Shown piece by piece: positions 35,690 through 48,278 of a stretch of DNA of 64,000 nucleotides. Source of the stretch: Eudorina sp. 2006-703-Eu-15 (taxonomy: Eukaryota; Chlorophyta; Chlorophyceae; Chlamydomonadales; Volvocaceae); assembly GCA_003117195.1 (NCBI GenBank), contig BDSI01000012.1, forward strand, positions 1,567,928 through 1,631,927. Reading direction: 5' to 3'. The notes under the pieces are model-generated. The model was not told the origin of the DNA, made no database searches, and saw only the letters and a list, made by a program, of their open reading frames with translations. A program made the translations under genes and the position numbers. Position 1 is the first letter of the stretch, and the number at the start of each line of letters is the position of its first letter.

Positions 35690-38600
35690 TCTGCGCAGTC
35701 CTGCCCAAACAGCAACTGTATGACCCCCGAGGGGAATCCGGCTAATTCCGGATCAACTGCAAATTGCCAGAGGCTTTGCAGCGTACAGCGCAACAGTCGG
35801 TTGGGATGAGCCGTGCAGTCCCATACCCATCCGGTGACTGGCAGACCGAATCGGGTGCAAGAGAGCATGCAGCTGAGTTCGCAACCCGACAACAGCTTAC
35901 CATGTGGATCGCAACTGCAATGATCAGCTGCGAGGACTCAGTGCGACAACTCAGTGCGACAACAAACGCAAGCGTGCGCTTTGGCACACGGCCGTCTGTC
36001 GTCGTGATATTCAAGATCGGCAGAACAGATATAATTGTCACATCTGCAAGGAAAAAACGATACAAGTTTGGCGGGGTATGGACCGAACCTAACCCCCACA
36101 ATCCGGCCGCTTAACCGTTAGGGCCGTCCGACTGGCGAGCAAGCAATGTAGGATACTCACCAATCAACTCCAGTAACGTTCAAGTGTTTGCCCCTGAAAG
36201 AAACAACCAACAAGGAAAATCTCTGAGCGCCCTGTTGGAAGCCTTGCCACCGAAGCAGCCAACTAGACCGAGTGACAGTTCCTCCTCTTTCGCCCTTGGG
36301 CGTGCAATCCTCTCAAGAAGCGTATGAGTCGTGTGCTGTGCCTCTTGGCCTCGGCTTCAACGGTGAGACGGACTACAGTCGTGCGCCTGACGATTGTCCA
36401 ACGGCACGACTCAGGCGGATCATCTCGCTTGGAGCCGAGCCCCTGGCCTTCGATGCTACCATAATATTGTGCCTTTATATCTCGAAGCTCGGGCCAACGA
36501 GCAGAATGCTCTTGACTCACCGACTCGAGCGCTTGGCGCTAATGATGCTTCCTAACAATTTATCATCAAGAACGCATAAAAATATTTTTTATTTGATTGT
36601 ATGACTTCTTACCCATTCTCCGCTGGGTTAGTTAGGCCAAATCTTCCAACGAAGATTGTGATTTGCCAAGTCCGTATACATGTGCCAAGTAGTAATAGAT
36701 AAACATCCACATGCTGTCCACATATGGGCGTATCATTGCATGCAGATAAATTGCGGTTTGATTTAAGACAGAGTTGTCGTCGTTTCGCATGCACTGTAAC
36801 AACTGCTCTTAGCTCCTACCCTGTCTTACTGGACCAAAACCCCCAGCCCCGTGTATGAAGTCACTTGCATGGACCATAGCGGCATCAAGCTGCAAGCCGG
36901 GACTCTTGTCGACGGATGCGGGACCTTTCTAGTTCGGAGGAGCAGCTAGGAGCCTGAGTCAGGCTCCTCCTCTGGCCTAATACGTTGTTATGTGCAGCTT
37001 GCCAACCAGCGTGTTTGATATCAACTTCTGAACCAGTCTGAGCCCTAGGGCACAAAGCAAGTGCAAGCTGCCGAAGCTGCAAGCACATACCGCTGTTCAG
37101 CCTCCGTTCGTTGTTCGCGGAGATGTGGCCAAAGGCGCTCGCTTGCGATGTTTCCAGGCGCCATTCCCAGGCGCCACAGGACGGTCCTACCGTTTCTTTC
37201 CGTATCTTTTCGGTTACCTTCCCGGGTTGTCGCCGTTGGTCGCCTTGGCTTTGGGTCGCTCTCCTCTGCCGTATGGATGGGCTGTGGATCGGCTGGGGAA
37301 GTCCCTCTGAGCCCCACCAAGTCGGTCTCGTTTGGCTCGGACGTGGTACAGCAACACCCGAAGAGCTTCGTTTCGAGCACTGGGTCTGATGCAGGGGGGG
37401 TTCAGCGACACAGTCAGGAGTTTATAGCCTATCGTGAGGGGCTGAGGCTGCCAGCGGGCTGCCACCGCCGCAGGCGCACACTAGCGCACACGGGCAGTCT
37501 TCCAACATGCGGAAGCCTGACCCGAAATGCATCAGAGCTTTGGTGCACACACACAAACACACACAAAATTGCGAGACAGACACACTTGCGTGCAGAAATA
37601 AAGGTTACTGGTGCTGAATTGAGGCGCGACGATGAGATCCTGCCCCCTCCTGACCGGATAGATAGCGCCCACGGAGGTATGGGCGCTGGCCAGGATTGCA
37701 ATACGTAACAGGCACTACACGCTACAGTAGCTATGCGCTTCACGACTACAGCACGCTACAGGCAACAGATTAGCTCCCGGAAGTAACAATATTCGGAAGG
37801 GATGCTGTGCTGAGTATCCGTGTTTGCGGTGAAGGTGCGGATGTGAAAGAGGTAGAAATGTTCTCGGCCGCTAGCGTGGACTGTACAGTACGGCCCGTAC
37901 AGGCCCGACTACTGGTTCAAGCTGTTCGTCGCACGTGGGACCTCCCCGGCTGCGCGGCTAGGTGCGACCTCCCCGGCTAGGTGGGCCGTTCGGACCCCCA
38001 CTGCCGTGTTGTGTTTCCCAGGAGGGGCAACCCGGTGCACCGTCACACGTTACCCGCTCCCGTCCGCCCCCCTTGGGCCCCTCGCACGCTCCCGCCTCCC
38101 CCCTCCTGCCCTCCTCCGACCTCACACCGGAGTTACGTCACAGCGGCAGAGCCCGGCCTCGCACCCAAGAGACCCGGGCGCTCGTCGTCAATTGCCTTGC
38201 GGCGGGTCATCGCCCACCGGGGTCATGTAGGATTGATGTCCCGATGTAATGCCCGCCGGGCGAGGGGAGTGTCCGCCTGTGTTGGCGCGGGGAGCATCCA
38301 CTGGACAGCTGTGCCAACACCTCCACCTCCACCACCACAGCGCACCCGGCGTGCGAAGACCTGGATTCCCACCACCATCCGGCAGCCGTGCAACCACCCG
38401 CTGCCCCCGCCACTTCAGCGTTCCCCCATCCACCTATAATGCACGGCCCCGGGCCACAACCCAGACCCAGACTCGGCCGGATGCCACCCAGGGCCGTGGG
38501 CTCACCCGTAAGAGCTCACCGACAGCTCGGCGGCCAGGCCCGGGCCGCCTGAACCCGCCGACTGCTGCTGCTGCTGCTGCCGCAAACGCCGAGGCGGCCG

Positions 38601-38694
38601 CACCGCAACCCGTAAAGCAGCCCACATCCGTTCCCCATCCTACTCCCTTACCATATGCCACGCAAATTAGCATGCCGCCTTGCCACCGCCTGGG
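35690..38694. other. Intergenic stretch, no confident gene
   Basis: Low to medium GC, with short open frames only. A minus-strand frame at 36520-36263 (containing DIKAQYYGSIEGQGLG) reads like protein, but no linked exons were found. The sequence holds the upstream region of the LOV kinase and the 3' region of the LSM11-like gene. Confidence 0.4.
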
Positions 38695-40858
38695 TCAGTT
38701 CCACCCCGGGTAGAGCCCGTGCGACCAGCCCTCGGGGGGCGGTGGAGGCGCGGCAAGGGGATGGGGTGGAGGGGGGACCGGGGGCGGCCCACCGGGCTGC
38801 TGCTGCTGCTGCTGCTGCATCACGTAAACACCAGCCCCCGCCGTGCCCTCGGCCATCCGGGCCCCGGCTGGGGCCCCAGCATGCATAGGGACCGCCCAAG
38901 CCGACCCGGGCCCCGGCGGTGCTTCCAGGGGCTGCTGCTGGTACGGATGGAATTGCGGATACGGATACACGTACGGCTCCCTGAAGGGATACGGCTCCTG
39001 GTACGAATACGGCTGCTGGTGATGCTGCTGGTACTGGTTTACCTGATAATGGCCTGGCATAGGTGCCACGGGCACACCACCACCACCACCACCAGCCGCA
39101 GCAGCAGCCGCCGGCGGTGGCACCGGCGGCGGCAGCTGTGCCTGCGCTGCACCGGCGGGGGCTTCGTACCGCCCGTCACTCGCTGGGACGCTCCCCGCCC
39201 TCCCTCCTGTCCAATGTCCAACATTCCCTCCTGTCCCTCCCGCGCCCCATCCCGAGCCCGCGAGTGACGCCCCCGGCTGCCCACCGACAGCCCTTCCTAC
39301 GCCCGCAGCCCCTGCCCCAGCGGGTGCAGGTGCAGGTGCAGGTGCGGGTGCGGGTGCGAGGGGCCCGGGGGCAGAACTGGCCCCAAGAGGCCTGGATGCC
39401 GGCCTCCCGGGGACCATCACACGCGGCTGAGCAGGCCGCGATACCGCCGGCGCCGGCCCGCCCCGGGCGCTGACCCCTGCCGGGCCCGCGGCTGGCCAGG
39501 CCGACGGCTCCGCCCCGCCGCCCTCCAGACCGGGTGCCTGGAGCTGCCCCTGCTCCTGCGGCGGCTGCTCCGCGGCCTCCGGCGCCGCCAGGTGTACGGC
39601 GACCACGTTGTCGCCCTTGATGAAGATCTGCCCCAGCTGCCGCTGTCGTACCTCCCGGCGCCGCACGACCCGGGTGCAGGTCACCTCCACCATCCCGGCC
39701 CCATCCGCTTGGGGCCGTCCGCCCTCGCCCCCCCCGCAGCTGGCTCCCCCGCCGCTCCCACCGCCCGCAGCAGCCTCCGCCGCCGGCACGAGCTTCGTGT
39801 ACTCTTTGACGCGCCGGACGGGCACCGTGTACCGCTCGTCCACGTCGCGCAGCACGAGGTTCATGTACCTGTCGTACGCCGTCAGCGCGCCCGTCGCGCG
39901 GCCCCGCACGCCGCATGCGTGGCGCGTGACGACGCACACCCGCGCCGCCAGGGCGTGCCAGCGCCGCAGCGTGTCCAGGGGTCCTGGGGAGGCCTCGGCT
40001 GCCGCCGCCAGCACTCGGTCCAGGGAGTGGGTGCTGCCGCCCAGGATGCGCTCCCGCAGCCGCACCGCGGATTCCTTGAACCGCAGGTGCTTCTTGCGGG
40101 CCTCCTGTCAGCGGGTTGGAGGTTGGAGGAGGTGGTTGTGCAGCGGGTTGGGGGTCGGAGGAGGCTCCCGTGGGAGGGCGTGGCATCGGAGCGCACGGAG
40201 CGACAAGCTCAGGACGACAGCGGTGGTTGGGTGGCTGGTGTGGGCGTGGGTGTGGGCGTGGGCGTGATTACGGCCAACGGATCGTAGCGGACGGAGGGTG
40301 TGGAGTGCTGGGGTGGGTGGGGTGGGTGGGGTGGGCTGCGCGGTGCAGCCACCGGGACGGCGTGCGGAACGGTTAGCGCTGCGGGATGGCGTGAAGACCG
40401 ACGGGTGGACAGATAGCTCGGCAGACAGATGCAAGGGTAGGCAGCGAGGTAGGTTATCGACTCGCAAGGCAGGTTGACAGACGGGCTGATCTGATAGGTA
40501 GATAGACTGACGGACAGACCGACAGACGGACCTCGCTGGTCTGCTTGCGCTCCAAGGGGATGGCGCCCGGCAGCTCCGGCGGCAGCAGCTTGCGGCACTG
40601 GGCCACGTTGTCCAGTGGCCGTACAGCGGGCACAGGCGGCTGCAGGTCGGGCGTGTGGAGGGCACGCAGTGGATCGAAGGAGGGACTCAGGAAATCCAGG
40701 GAGGGGGAGCGAGAGGGTTCCTCGTCCTCCGCAGATGCGACGTCCATGGCGGTGGACGGGCAGGCATCGGGCGCGGGAGGTGGCGGGTGGTTTGGAGACG
40801 AGGAAGGCGGAGCATCATCCGGAGGTTGGTCAAGAGGATCGGAAGCGCCCAAGTCCAT
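38695..40858 (-). CDS. LSM11: LSM11-like Sm-fold protein
   Basis: Two exons, 40858-40532 and 40104-38695 (578 residues). The N-terminal part is acidic and Pro-rich, followed by LDNVAQCRKLLPPELPG. The second exon starts EARKKHLRFKESAVRLRERI and carries PLDTLRRWHALAARVCVVTR, then an Sm1 motif (GVRGRATGALTAYDRYMNLV, then LRDVDERY). A long insert comes next, then an Sm2 motif (LGQIFIKGDNVVAVHL). The wide Sm1-Sm2 spacing is typical of LSM11, the U7 snRNP subunit that acts in histone mRNA 3' processing. The last 250 residues are Gly/Pro/Gln/Tyr-rich and probably disordered. Whether it joins a U7-type particle in this alga is inference. It is divergent from the ACT-domain gene. Confidence 0.75.
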
Positions 40859-41267
40859 GTCGGTTGGGATGGTGCGGCGGTGAAGGTTGCATGAGCGCAA
40901 AAGCGCGGGCTGAGTTGCACTTGTACTTCAGTGCAGTAAGCGGCATGGGGCACCTATATGGGAGGCATCAGCTCAGAGATTGTAATTTTAACTGTTGAGT
41001 TGTTCTGTTCTAAAATAATGTATAGCTGGGTGCCGCTGGTTCTCTGTCACGCGGTCGCCTAGAGGTCGAGACACACGTTCCTGTAATTATACATACAACA
41101 GCAACTGTTTACTAGGTGAACCTACTCAGAGGAAGGGTGGAAACAAGGAAGCCGCTTGACAGGAAACGGGATGTTTCGGAGCGCGTAACTGTGTCGGAGG
41201 GCGCGTAACGCGTACTGTAGTACGCTGACCTTGTGAGTAATTTGATTGTGTCGAATTAGATCAAGTT
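40859..41267. promoter_or_regulatory. Shared upstream region of LSM11-like and ACT-domain genes
   Basis: About 409 bases separate the two outward-facing start codons (469 if the ACT gene starts at 41328). The sequence is AT-richer than its flanks. No defined promoter element is clear. Confidence 0.4.
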
Positions 41268-44200
41268 ATGATCAGCTGTGGGCTGACAGCGACGACAGAC
41301 CCCAACAAACCCTTACAGTACCGAAAGATGTTGTCCAAAGCCCTGAACTTGCATGGATTCAGCTGCGCAAAATCTCTTCATCGTAATGGGCGATGCTTAA
41401 ATCCATCGCGTCCTGGCAGCGCCTTGACGCGTCGCAGCAGGCCTTTGGCAGCTGCTGCAGCTTCGGAGAAACCCTCATCCTTGCCCTACTCGACCGAAAC
41501 AGAGGTGAGAAGGCGTAATCATGCAGCTATTCATGCGAATAGCTTCGCATCCGTGTCAGGGTCGGCAATCGGCAAGTACCGAAATTGAAGGATGGTGACT
41601 GTATGCGGATAGGCCGCAGCAATCACTCGCTAATTGTTGCCGGCTATACTGATGTTCCTACCACATGGTTTAACTGCAAAATGTACGCACAGTCAGCACC
41701 CCAGAATCGTCGGGATAGCTGGGGTAACTGGGGGTCGGTCTCGGTGCCGTTTGGGTGTGGCACTGGGGCGCCTTGCCCCGTGCCCTCCCTTCGTTTCAGG
41801 GCCCTCAGAGGTTCTGTAGCCCACTGCCACTGGCCCTCACTTCCGCCATTTAGGGCGAACGCAGACCGCCGCCGCACTGCGCCGGGAGAGCGCCGGGCGG
41901 TCGTCTGCCACCGGTCAGGCGGTCACGCCCGGGCAGTGCCAAACCACATCCTTCCCCTCTTTCCCCTTCTCAATCCGCGCACATCCCAGGCTTCACTGAG
42001 TGAGTGCACGTTCTCCTCCGTGGAGGTGGACAACAAGGTGCACCCCGAGTACACGCTTATTGTCGTACAGGTATGTACGGAAATGTGACGAGTTGGCGTG
42101 TTTGCGCCATCAGGTTGAGCAAAAGAGGGGTTATGGCGCAGATTTGCGCGGTGATGGCAGTGGTGGCGATGGTGAGGGTACTGCTGCGGGTGGTTGGTGA
42201 TCGGGGTCAGCCAGCTCCCGAAGGCAACTGCCTGTCTGCGCTGCCCCGCCCCAGGTCCCTCCTCCTTTATTGTCCGTTCGTTCACCCGCCCCAGGGCGCG
42301 GACACGCCAGGCTTGCTGCGGGTGCTTTCCTGGGTGCTCAATGGTAGGGGCTCGTCACCCATCCGTCCATCCGTCCATCCGCCAGCGTGCTGTCTGTTGC
42401 GGCGCGATGCCGTATTGTGCTGTGCTGTGCCGTGCTGTGCCGTGCCGTGCTGTGCCTTGCTGCGCCTTGCTGTGCCGTGCTGTGCCGTGTTATCTTGTCG
42501 TGTGGATAGGTCGCTGATGACACGAGTGGACAAGTCGGGATAGCCTGCTAAGGAAGAACATTACAACTGTACCTCATGCCATGTACATAAAATGTATGTG
42601 TGTGGCGTGGGTCAGTGTGGGGCTACCTGTCATACGCGTCGTGTCTGACGGGTGCCGGTGCTGCTCATTGGGTGGATCGGAACCCCGCCCTGCGATTTGA
42701 ACCTGGATCGGAATCTGGATGACTGGATCTGGATCTGGATCTGGATCGTCAGGTCGCAATCCGGGGTGGCCTGCCGCGGCCCCCGCCCCGCCGTCGGTTT
42801 GCAGGCATGGCTGTCAAGGTGCAGCACGGGCTGCTGGAGACCATTCCGGAAGGCAACATCCGGGACACGCTCTGGGTCACCGACCTGCGGGGCCACAAGG
42901 TGGGCAGCGGGCGGGGGGGGGCGGGGGGGGATGACTGGGGCATGAAGGGGGCGGGCGGGGTGGGGCGGGGGAGGGGAGGGGAGGGGAGGGGAGGGAAGGG
43001 AGAACTCGCAGGAGGGCGCGCGGCTGGCGCCACAGGGGCCTGAGGGCGGCCCAGCACACAGGCAGCCACCGGACCCACCGGCCCTGTGGTAACTACCTGT
43101 GGTAACTCGACAGCGGTGCAGCTCGGCGGCCCTGGGGGAAGGAAGGACCGTCAGTGGTGACAGCCGCGACAGGGGGTTCTGTCGTATCCTCCCCAATTAC
43201 GGTACGTCATGAGCTGTGGAGGAGGGGAGCCACGGCCCAACCAGACGATGCCCTGTGGCCCCCACGCGCCGCACCGGTTCCCTGCCCTGCCTACCCGTCC
43301 CCTTCCCTTCCCTGCCCTGCCCGACCCCGCCCGTCCCCCTCCCCCTCCCCCCTCAGCTCAAGGACTCGTCCGCGAATTCGTTGCGGGCGAGGCTGGAGGA
43401 CTTTCTCATCATGTGCGACACCGAGGTGGCCATCACACACAACGTGGGTGGAGGCAGCGGAGGCAGTCGGGTGTGTGTGTGGTGAAATTGAAAAAAGAAA
43501 TAAACCCAAAGAACGAACCCGGGCACACCCAGCATAACTCAATATACTTACGTGGCGCGGTACCTGCATAGCAAAGGAAATATAGAGACCGCGCGCGGGC
43601 GCGTGGCGGCGCGGCCGCGCTGCCGCCGGTGCAGCAGCATGCTAGAGGGGGGGTGGGAGGGGGAGAGGAAAGGCTGTTCAGGGGAAGGAGATGAAGGCAG
43701 GGGGATGAAGGGAAGGGAGATGAAGAAAGGAGATGAAGGGAAGGGTATGGGCCCGGGGGGAGGTTGCACACGAACCCGAACACGTGGGTAGATGGCCCCG
43801 GGGGCCCCGGGCCAGGGTTTGTCGGGTCTGGTAAGGGTGCAGATGTGCAGATGGGACTGGGTATGGCAGCTTATGAGGGGCGGCGATCCCGCGTCGTGCC
43901 ACCTGGGTCAAGGGCGCCCCACGAGGCCCCGCCGAGGCTCCGCACCTACCCGGTGTAGTGGCGGTCTGGCGCGTGACCAAACAAGTAGGGGTCGGCGTCC
44001 TCGAAGCCGGAAAAGGGCGGGGCCCCTATAATCCGTACAGGCCGCTTGCTTTAGAACGAAAACTCTATTACCGCGCAACAGTGTGAGAGAGTGAAAGGTT
44101 ACCATTGGGGGTGTCGTTGATGTTGAAGGTGGATTGGCGTGCATAGATTCACCAAGCCCAAACACGTCGGCAGCCCCGAAACCATCCTGCAGTACGCGCC

Positions 44201-46582
44201 GCCGGCGACGGCGGTCACCGTATCGTAACGCTAGACGCCTCTGCACTACCGCATCCGTCTGTCAAGCAGATGATCACATAGCAAGCTTGAAGCATTCTTG
44301 TTTTGCCCTGCAACTGTACGTAGTTGTTTGGTCCGTCGGCAAGCATGCAGCCCTTCAGTTGCACGCCCGCAGCAGACGTGAACCTCTAAAGTTTGCTATC
44401 AATAGTTACATAGCAAATATAAGGCAAGAACAGGGTGCGAAAAGAGACCCGGACTTCGGGCCATCGGAACTGGAGAACTCGTTGGTACTCGGTATGCTAT
44501 CCCTTTGCATCTTGAAACTTTGGTTCAATACATAATGTTGAATTGTATTCATCTGGCAAAACAGAAAGGCAAATCTTGGTGTTGGTGGCATCTTGATGTT
44601 CAAACATCAGAACACTATGGAAGTTCAATTTAGCACGCGCCACCTGCCCCTAATCCAAGTATTCATCACACGGCACCTGTTGCAACAAAAATGAACGCGA
44701 GAGGCGTTGGGTGGATGTTGACTCGGGTCCATGGAGACCGCGGAGCTTTACTTTGACCGTTTGTGCGCAAAGAATTTTTTTCAGCCAAACCAAGGATACC
44801 TTGCAATAGAGGACAATTAATATGACAAACATTGAGAATTAGTTTAGCGGATAATGAACGTTTTGCCGTTAGCCACGCACGGCACACACACACACGGACA
44901 TGGGCAATCCTAGGGGGCGGGGCCCCCCGAACGCGCTTCGCGCTGGGGCCCCGCCCAAAAACCCCACCCAGCCACCTTGAACCCCCTGAAACCCACCCAG
45001 CCACCTTGAACCCCCCTGAAACCCACCCAGCCACCTTGAACCCCCCTGAAACCCACCCAGCCACCTTGAACCCCTAGAAACCCAACCACGACATCGATGA
45101 ACTGAGCCGCTCGAGACATGCAGGCGGGTCCAGTCCGATAGCCAAAGAGGATGTGTGTGTGTTATGTTTAAGCAGGCAGAACAGGAGTGCGTGACATGCG
45201 AGGGGCCAAATGGCGCCCAGTAGTTTGCCCGTATGCGCATATAGTATACCCATTGCCCGACCCGTATAACAAACAAAAGGCTGCGGTGTCGGAAGAACGC
45301 TGTCGATTTGGCGCGCTGTTAGTTGTGCGTGTGTGTGTGTGTGTGTTTGCGTGTTCCATTTAAATGCCGCGCTCTCTCCCCCACACTCCGCCGCCCCGGA
45401 CCCCGCCGGCCTCTACTGCCTCACTTCAGGAGTGGCGCTGCGGCAGCATCTGGGTGTCAAATGCCGTACATCCGGAGCTGACCCAGGTGCGGCTGAGTGG
45501 GGCTGAGGCGCCCGGGCAGGGCCCTATGAAGGGTCGGTGGCGGCGCCCCCCTCCCCGCACGGCTGCACTGCCATGCAACCGGCGGCCGCTCCACCCGATC
45601 GAGCCGTCCGTCCACCCGATCTCCGCTCTGCACCGGACCTTGACAGCCCGGCGCAGCTGATTACGACCTAGGCGTCACACTGGCCTGCACCTCTTCACCC
45701 ATCACTCGCAGCCATACAACAAACTACCAACTAATATGGTAACTAACAACCTACAATCTGCGCCACCCCTTGCAACGCCCGCACTGTCCCCCGCGTTGCC
45801 CCCTGGACTCTCCCCCCCCCGTCCCCCCCTCCCCCCTACACCCCCGGCCCCCCGGCCCCCCTACACCCCCCCCCCGGCAGCTGGTGGTCCGCGGGGAGCC
45901 GTCCTCCAACAAGCCCGGCTTCCTGTTGGAGCTGACCACCGCCCTGACGGGAGTGGGGGCCAGCATCGTGGAGGGCGCCATCCAGGGCGGACCCGACACG
46001 CCGCTGCCGCAGGGGGTGGCCGACCCCGACTACGACTTCGGGTCGGGGCGCTTCTTCAAGTTCATGCTCAAGGGGCCCGCGGGCGGCCAGATGGTGGGTG
46101 GGTGGGTGGGTGGCGCGATGGGGAGGAGCGGCAGACGGCCGCCGCTTATCGAGCCGTTGCCCACCTATCTCTCCTCCTGACCCACCACTGGTGGCTCACT
46201 GCGTGCCAACTGCTTCCGGGGGGTCCACCGGGGGGGCCCATCCCTCCCCCTCCGGGGCTCTACACCCTAGTTCACCCGTGAAGCAAAACGCGCTGTACGT
46301 GGCCCCTCCTCCCCCGCCCCTGATCTACCTGATCTACCTGGCAGCACCGCACCTCCAATACGTCTACCGACTCCCTATATGCCCCCCTGCCCGGGCCCCC
46401 GGTCGTTTCTGCCCCTGCCGGCCCCCCTGCCGCCCCTGCCGCCCTCGCCGGCCCCCCCCCCCGCCTGCCAGGATGCGGACCGGGTGGCCTCCCTCATCTT
46501 CATCTTGCGGCTGCTCCAGGGGAAGGGCTCCATGCCCACTGTGGCGCCCAACATGGACTCACTGCTCAAGTGGAGGGAGTGA
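41268..46582 (+). CDS. ACT-domain protein, predicted plastid-targeted
   Basis: Eight exons in phase: 41268-41504, 41990-42070, 42295-42343, 42805-42899, 43357-43443, 45430-45486, 45881-46093 and 46472-46582 (309 residues, or 289 if ATG 41328 is used). The second ATG gives a typical transit-peptide leader (MLSKALNLHGFSCAKSLHRN). The mature part has two ACT-like modules: YTLIVVQGADTPGLLRVLSW with WVLNGMAVKVQHGLLETIP, then LVVRGEPSSNKPGFLLELTT with GASIVEGAIQG. The end is FILRLLQGKGSMPTVAPNMD. ACT domains bind small ligands such as amino acids and regulate enzymes. The layout recalls plant ACR-type plastid proteins, but no catalytic domain is attached, so the partner is unknown. A 2-kb intron (43444-45429) contains a tandem repeat. 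Confidence 0.82.
44965..45083. repeat. Tandem repeat of 29-30 bases, four units
   Basis: Units start at 44965, 44994, 45024 and 45054 (CACCCAGCCACCTTGAACCC plus 9-10 bases). They lie inside the fifth intron of the ACT-domain gene. Confidence 0.9.
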
Positions 46583-46609
46583 ACCAGGGGCGCCGACCCC
46601 GCCCCGCCC

Positions 46610-46838
46610 CGCGAGGGCTGACCCGGTTGTAGGTGCCGGTGCGGCAGGCTGTGGTGTGGTGCGGCGGTTGATGCCGAGTGGCTTAGTGTTGCAGGGGCTG
46701 GCGGTGCGTGGGGCAGTTGCGCTGTGTCTGGGTTTAGAGAAGAGACCCGCCCCTAGAGACCCGCTGTCTCTTGTGTGTTTGTGGGGCCTAACGGGCGAGG
46801 CAGCAGTACCGTGTACCGTTATGAGGGCCGTGTAAGGC
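46610..46838 (+). repeat. Dispersed repeat R, copy 1, after the ACT gene stop
   Basis: About 230 bases from GCGAGGGCTGA to GTGTAAGGCCC are highly similar to 55655-55883. The copy starts 28 bases after the ACT gene stop and ends with that gene's TGTAA. No terminal inverted repeats or coding sequence are visible. Confidence 0.85.
46831..46835 (+). terminator. TGTAA polyadenylation signal of the ACT-domain gene
   Basis: It lies 249 bases after the stop codon, at the end of repeat R copy 1, in the loop of a short GGGCC/GGCCC stem. Confidence 0.55.
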
Positions 46839-46839
46839 C

Positions 46840-48278
46840 CACGTCGGGAGGTGCAGGTGGGTGGTTGTGAGTGGAGAGGTGGGTGGTTGGGTGCCGAAGC
46901 CGCCGGCGTGAGCTGAGCTGCGCTCTCCGACCTTGGCCCTCCCAATCACCTTGTGGGGGGGGGGAGAGGGGACCCGCGAAGGTGGCCCCGGGGGGACCGC
47001 ATCCGCGGCCGCATTCGCCCTTCCCGTCCCGTCGCTTCCGGCGGTAACGGCGGCTGCGCAGTCGACGCCCGGGGCTGTCCTCCCCTCCCCTCAGTGATGC
47101 AGGGACTGGGACCGCGGGGGAGGAGGCCGGGGAGGCGGCGGGAGTGGGCTGTGCGTGGAACCCTAAACCCTAATCCCTAGAGAAGAACACAGCAACGCGC
47201 TTTCTGGTGGAATTTCGAGTGGGCCCAGGGGTCAGGCCCCGCGAGCCCAGGAGCTTGTCTACGAGGCACTGTGTTTTGTACTTGTGTTGGACGGCGCTGC
47301 CGCCGTGTGTGGCACGATGTGCAAGAGAGCGGGCTCGCTGTGCGGTTCAACCCCTCCTAGAGATGGGGTTTGGTTATTCTTTTTAACCCACGGGAGGAGC
47401 CGCCTCCCCGGGGCGTCTTATCGGGGCGCGTTCTGTGTTGCGGTACGGTGCCGGTGGAGGACGGAGGCCGCCCGCCTTGTGGCCCTGGGGCGGGGGGAAC
47501 CGGGGCGGGGCCGGGGGCGGGGCCGATGGGAGATCCCACCGGCGGGCTGCATATCATGGTCATGAAATGTCTTTGACAGCGCGGAGCGGAGTCGGATGCA
47601 AGGGCACTGGGATGCCGCCTCGCTTGGGAGCGAAGGGGCTCTGACCGCGATGTGGGGCCGTTCGTGGGGGGATATGTTGGTGGGGGGCAGAGCGCCCCCT
47701 CTCTCATGAGGGGACAACGTGAGCCGCGAGCGCCGCAGGGGCGGCGGCGGCAGCGCAGCAGGGCGAGGGACGAAGTAAGGGTTCGAGAGTGTTTGTGTAT
47801 GTGTGTGTGCGTGTGGAGTTGCTCGACAGGATCCAGGGCGTGGTGGTGGTGGTGGTGGTGGTGGTGGTGGTGGTAGCCTAAGGGTTCGCCCATCAGTATG
47901 ACGTGGCCCCCCCAAGAGCGCAACCGAGTGCTCCCCACGGCGCACGCCCCAGGGGACCCAGGGGTCGGTGCCGCCCAGGATGCCACAGCGCCGATTCGGG
48001 TCCGCGGTCCCGCCCGCACGGGCTGTACGGCGTCACGGGCTGCCAGGAGGGCCTGATGTGTACGGTAGTCGATGGACGGGAACTGCTCAAAAGCGCGTCA
48101 TCATACTCATCATCGTGTTAATAACCCATCGCCCGCATGCAGCCCGGTCAACAGAGGTCAACAGGGCCGCCGCCACAGCGGTCCTGTGCCGAGCCCCCTT
48201 CCCGACCCGACCTCCGCAAGTCTCCGAATCAATAAATTCAATTTAGTATCCCACTGCCCGACTAAGGGTTCGCCCGAA
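46840..48278. other. Intergenic stretch with short repeats
   Basis: No gene is recognised. It contains a short telomere-like run (47161-47180), a GT-rich stretch near 47788-47812 and a GGT run at about 47841-47873. The left end is the ACT gene 3' side; the right end is the 3' region of the minus-strand gene ending at 48279. Confidence 0.4.
47161..47180. repeat. Short interstitial telomere-like sequence
   Basis: CCCTAAACCCTAATCCCTAG, between two and three degenerate copies of the CCCTAAA telomere repeat. Confidence 0.6.

Noticed and set aside
43444..45429. Separate gene inside the long ACT-gene intron (frames near 44134-44535)
   Set aside because: There are no splice-linked exons or domain; exons 5 and 6 of the ACT gene join in phase across it.
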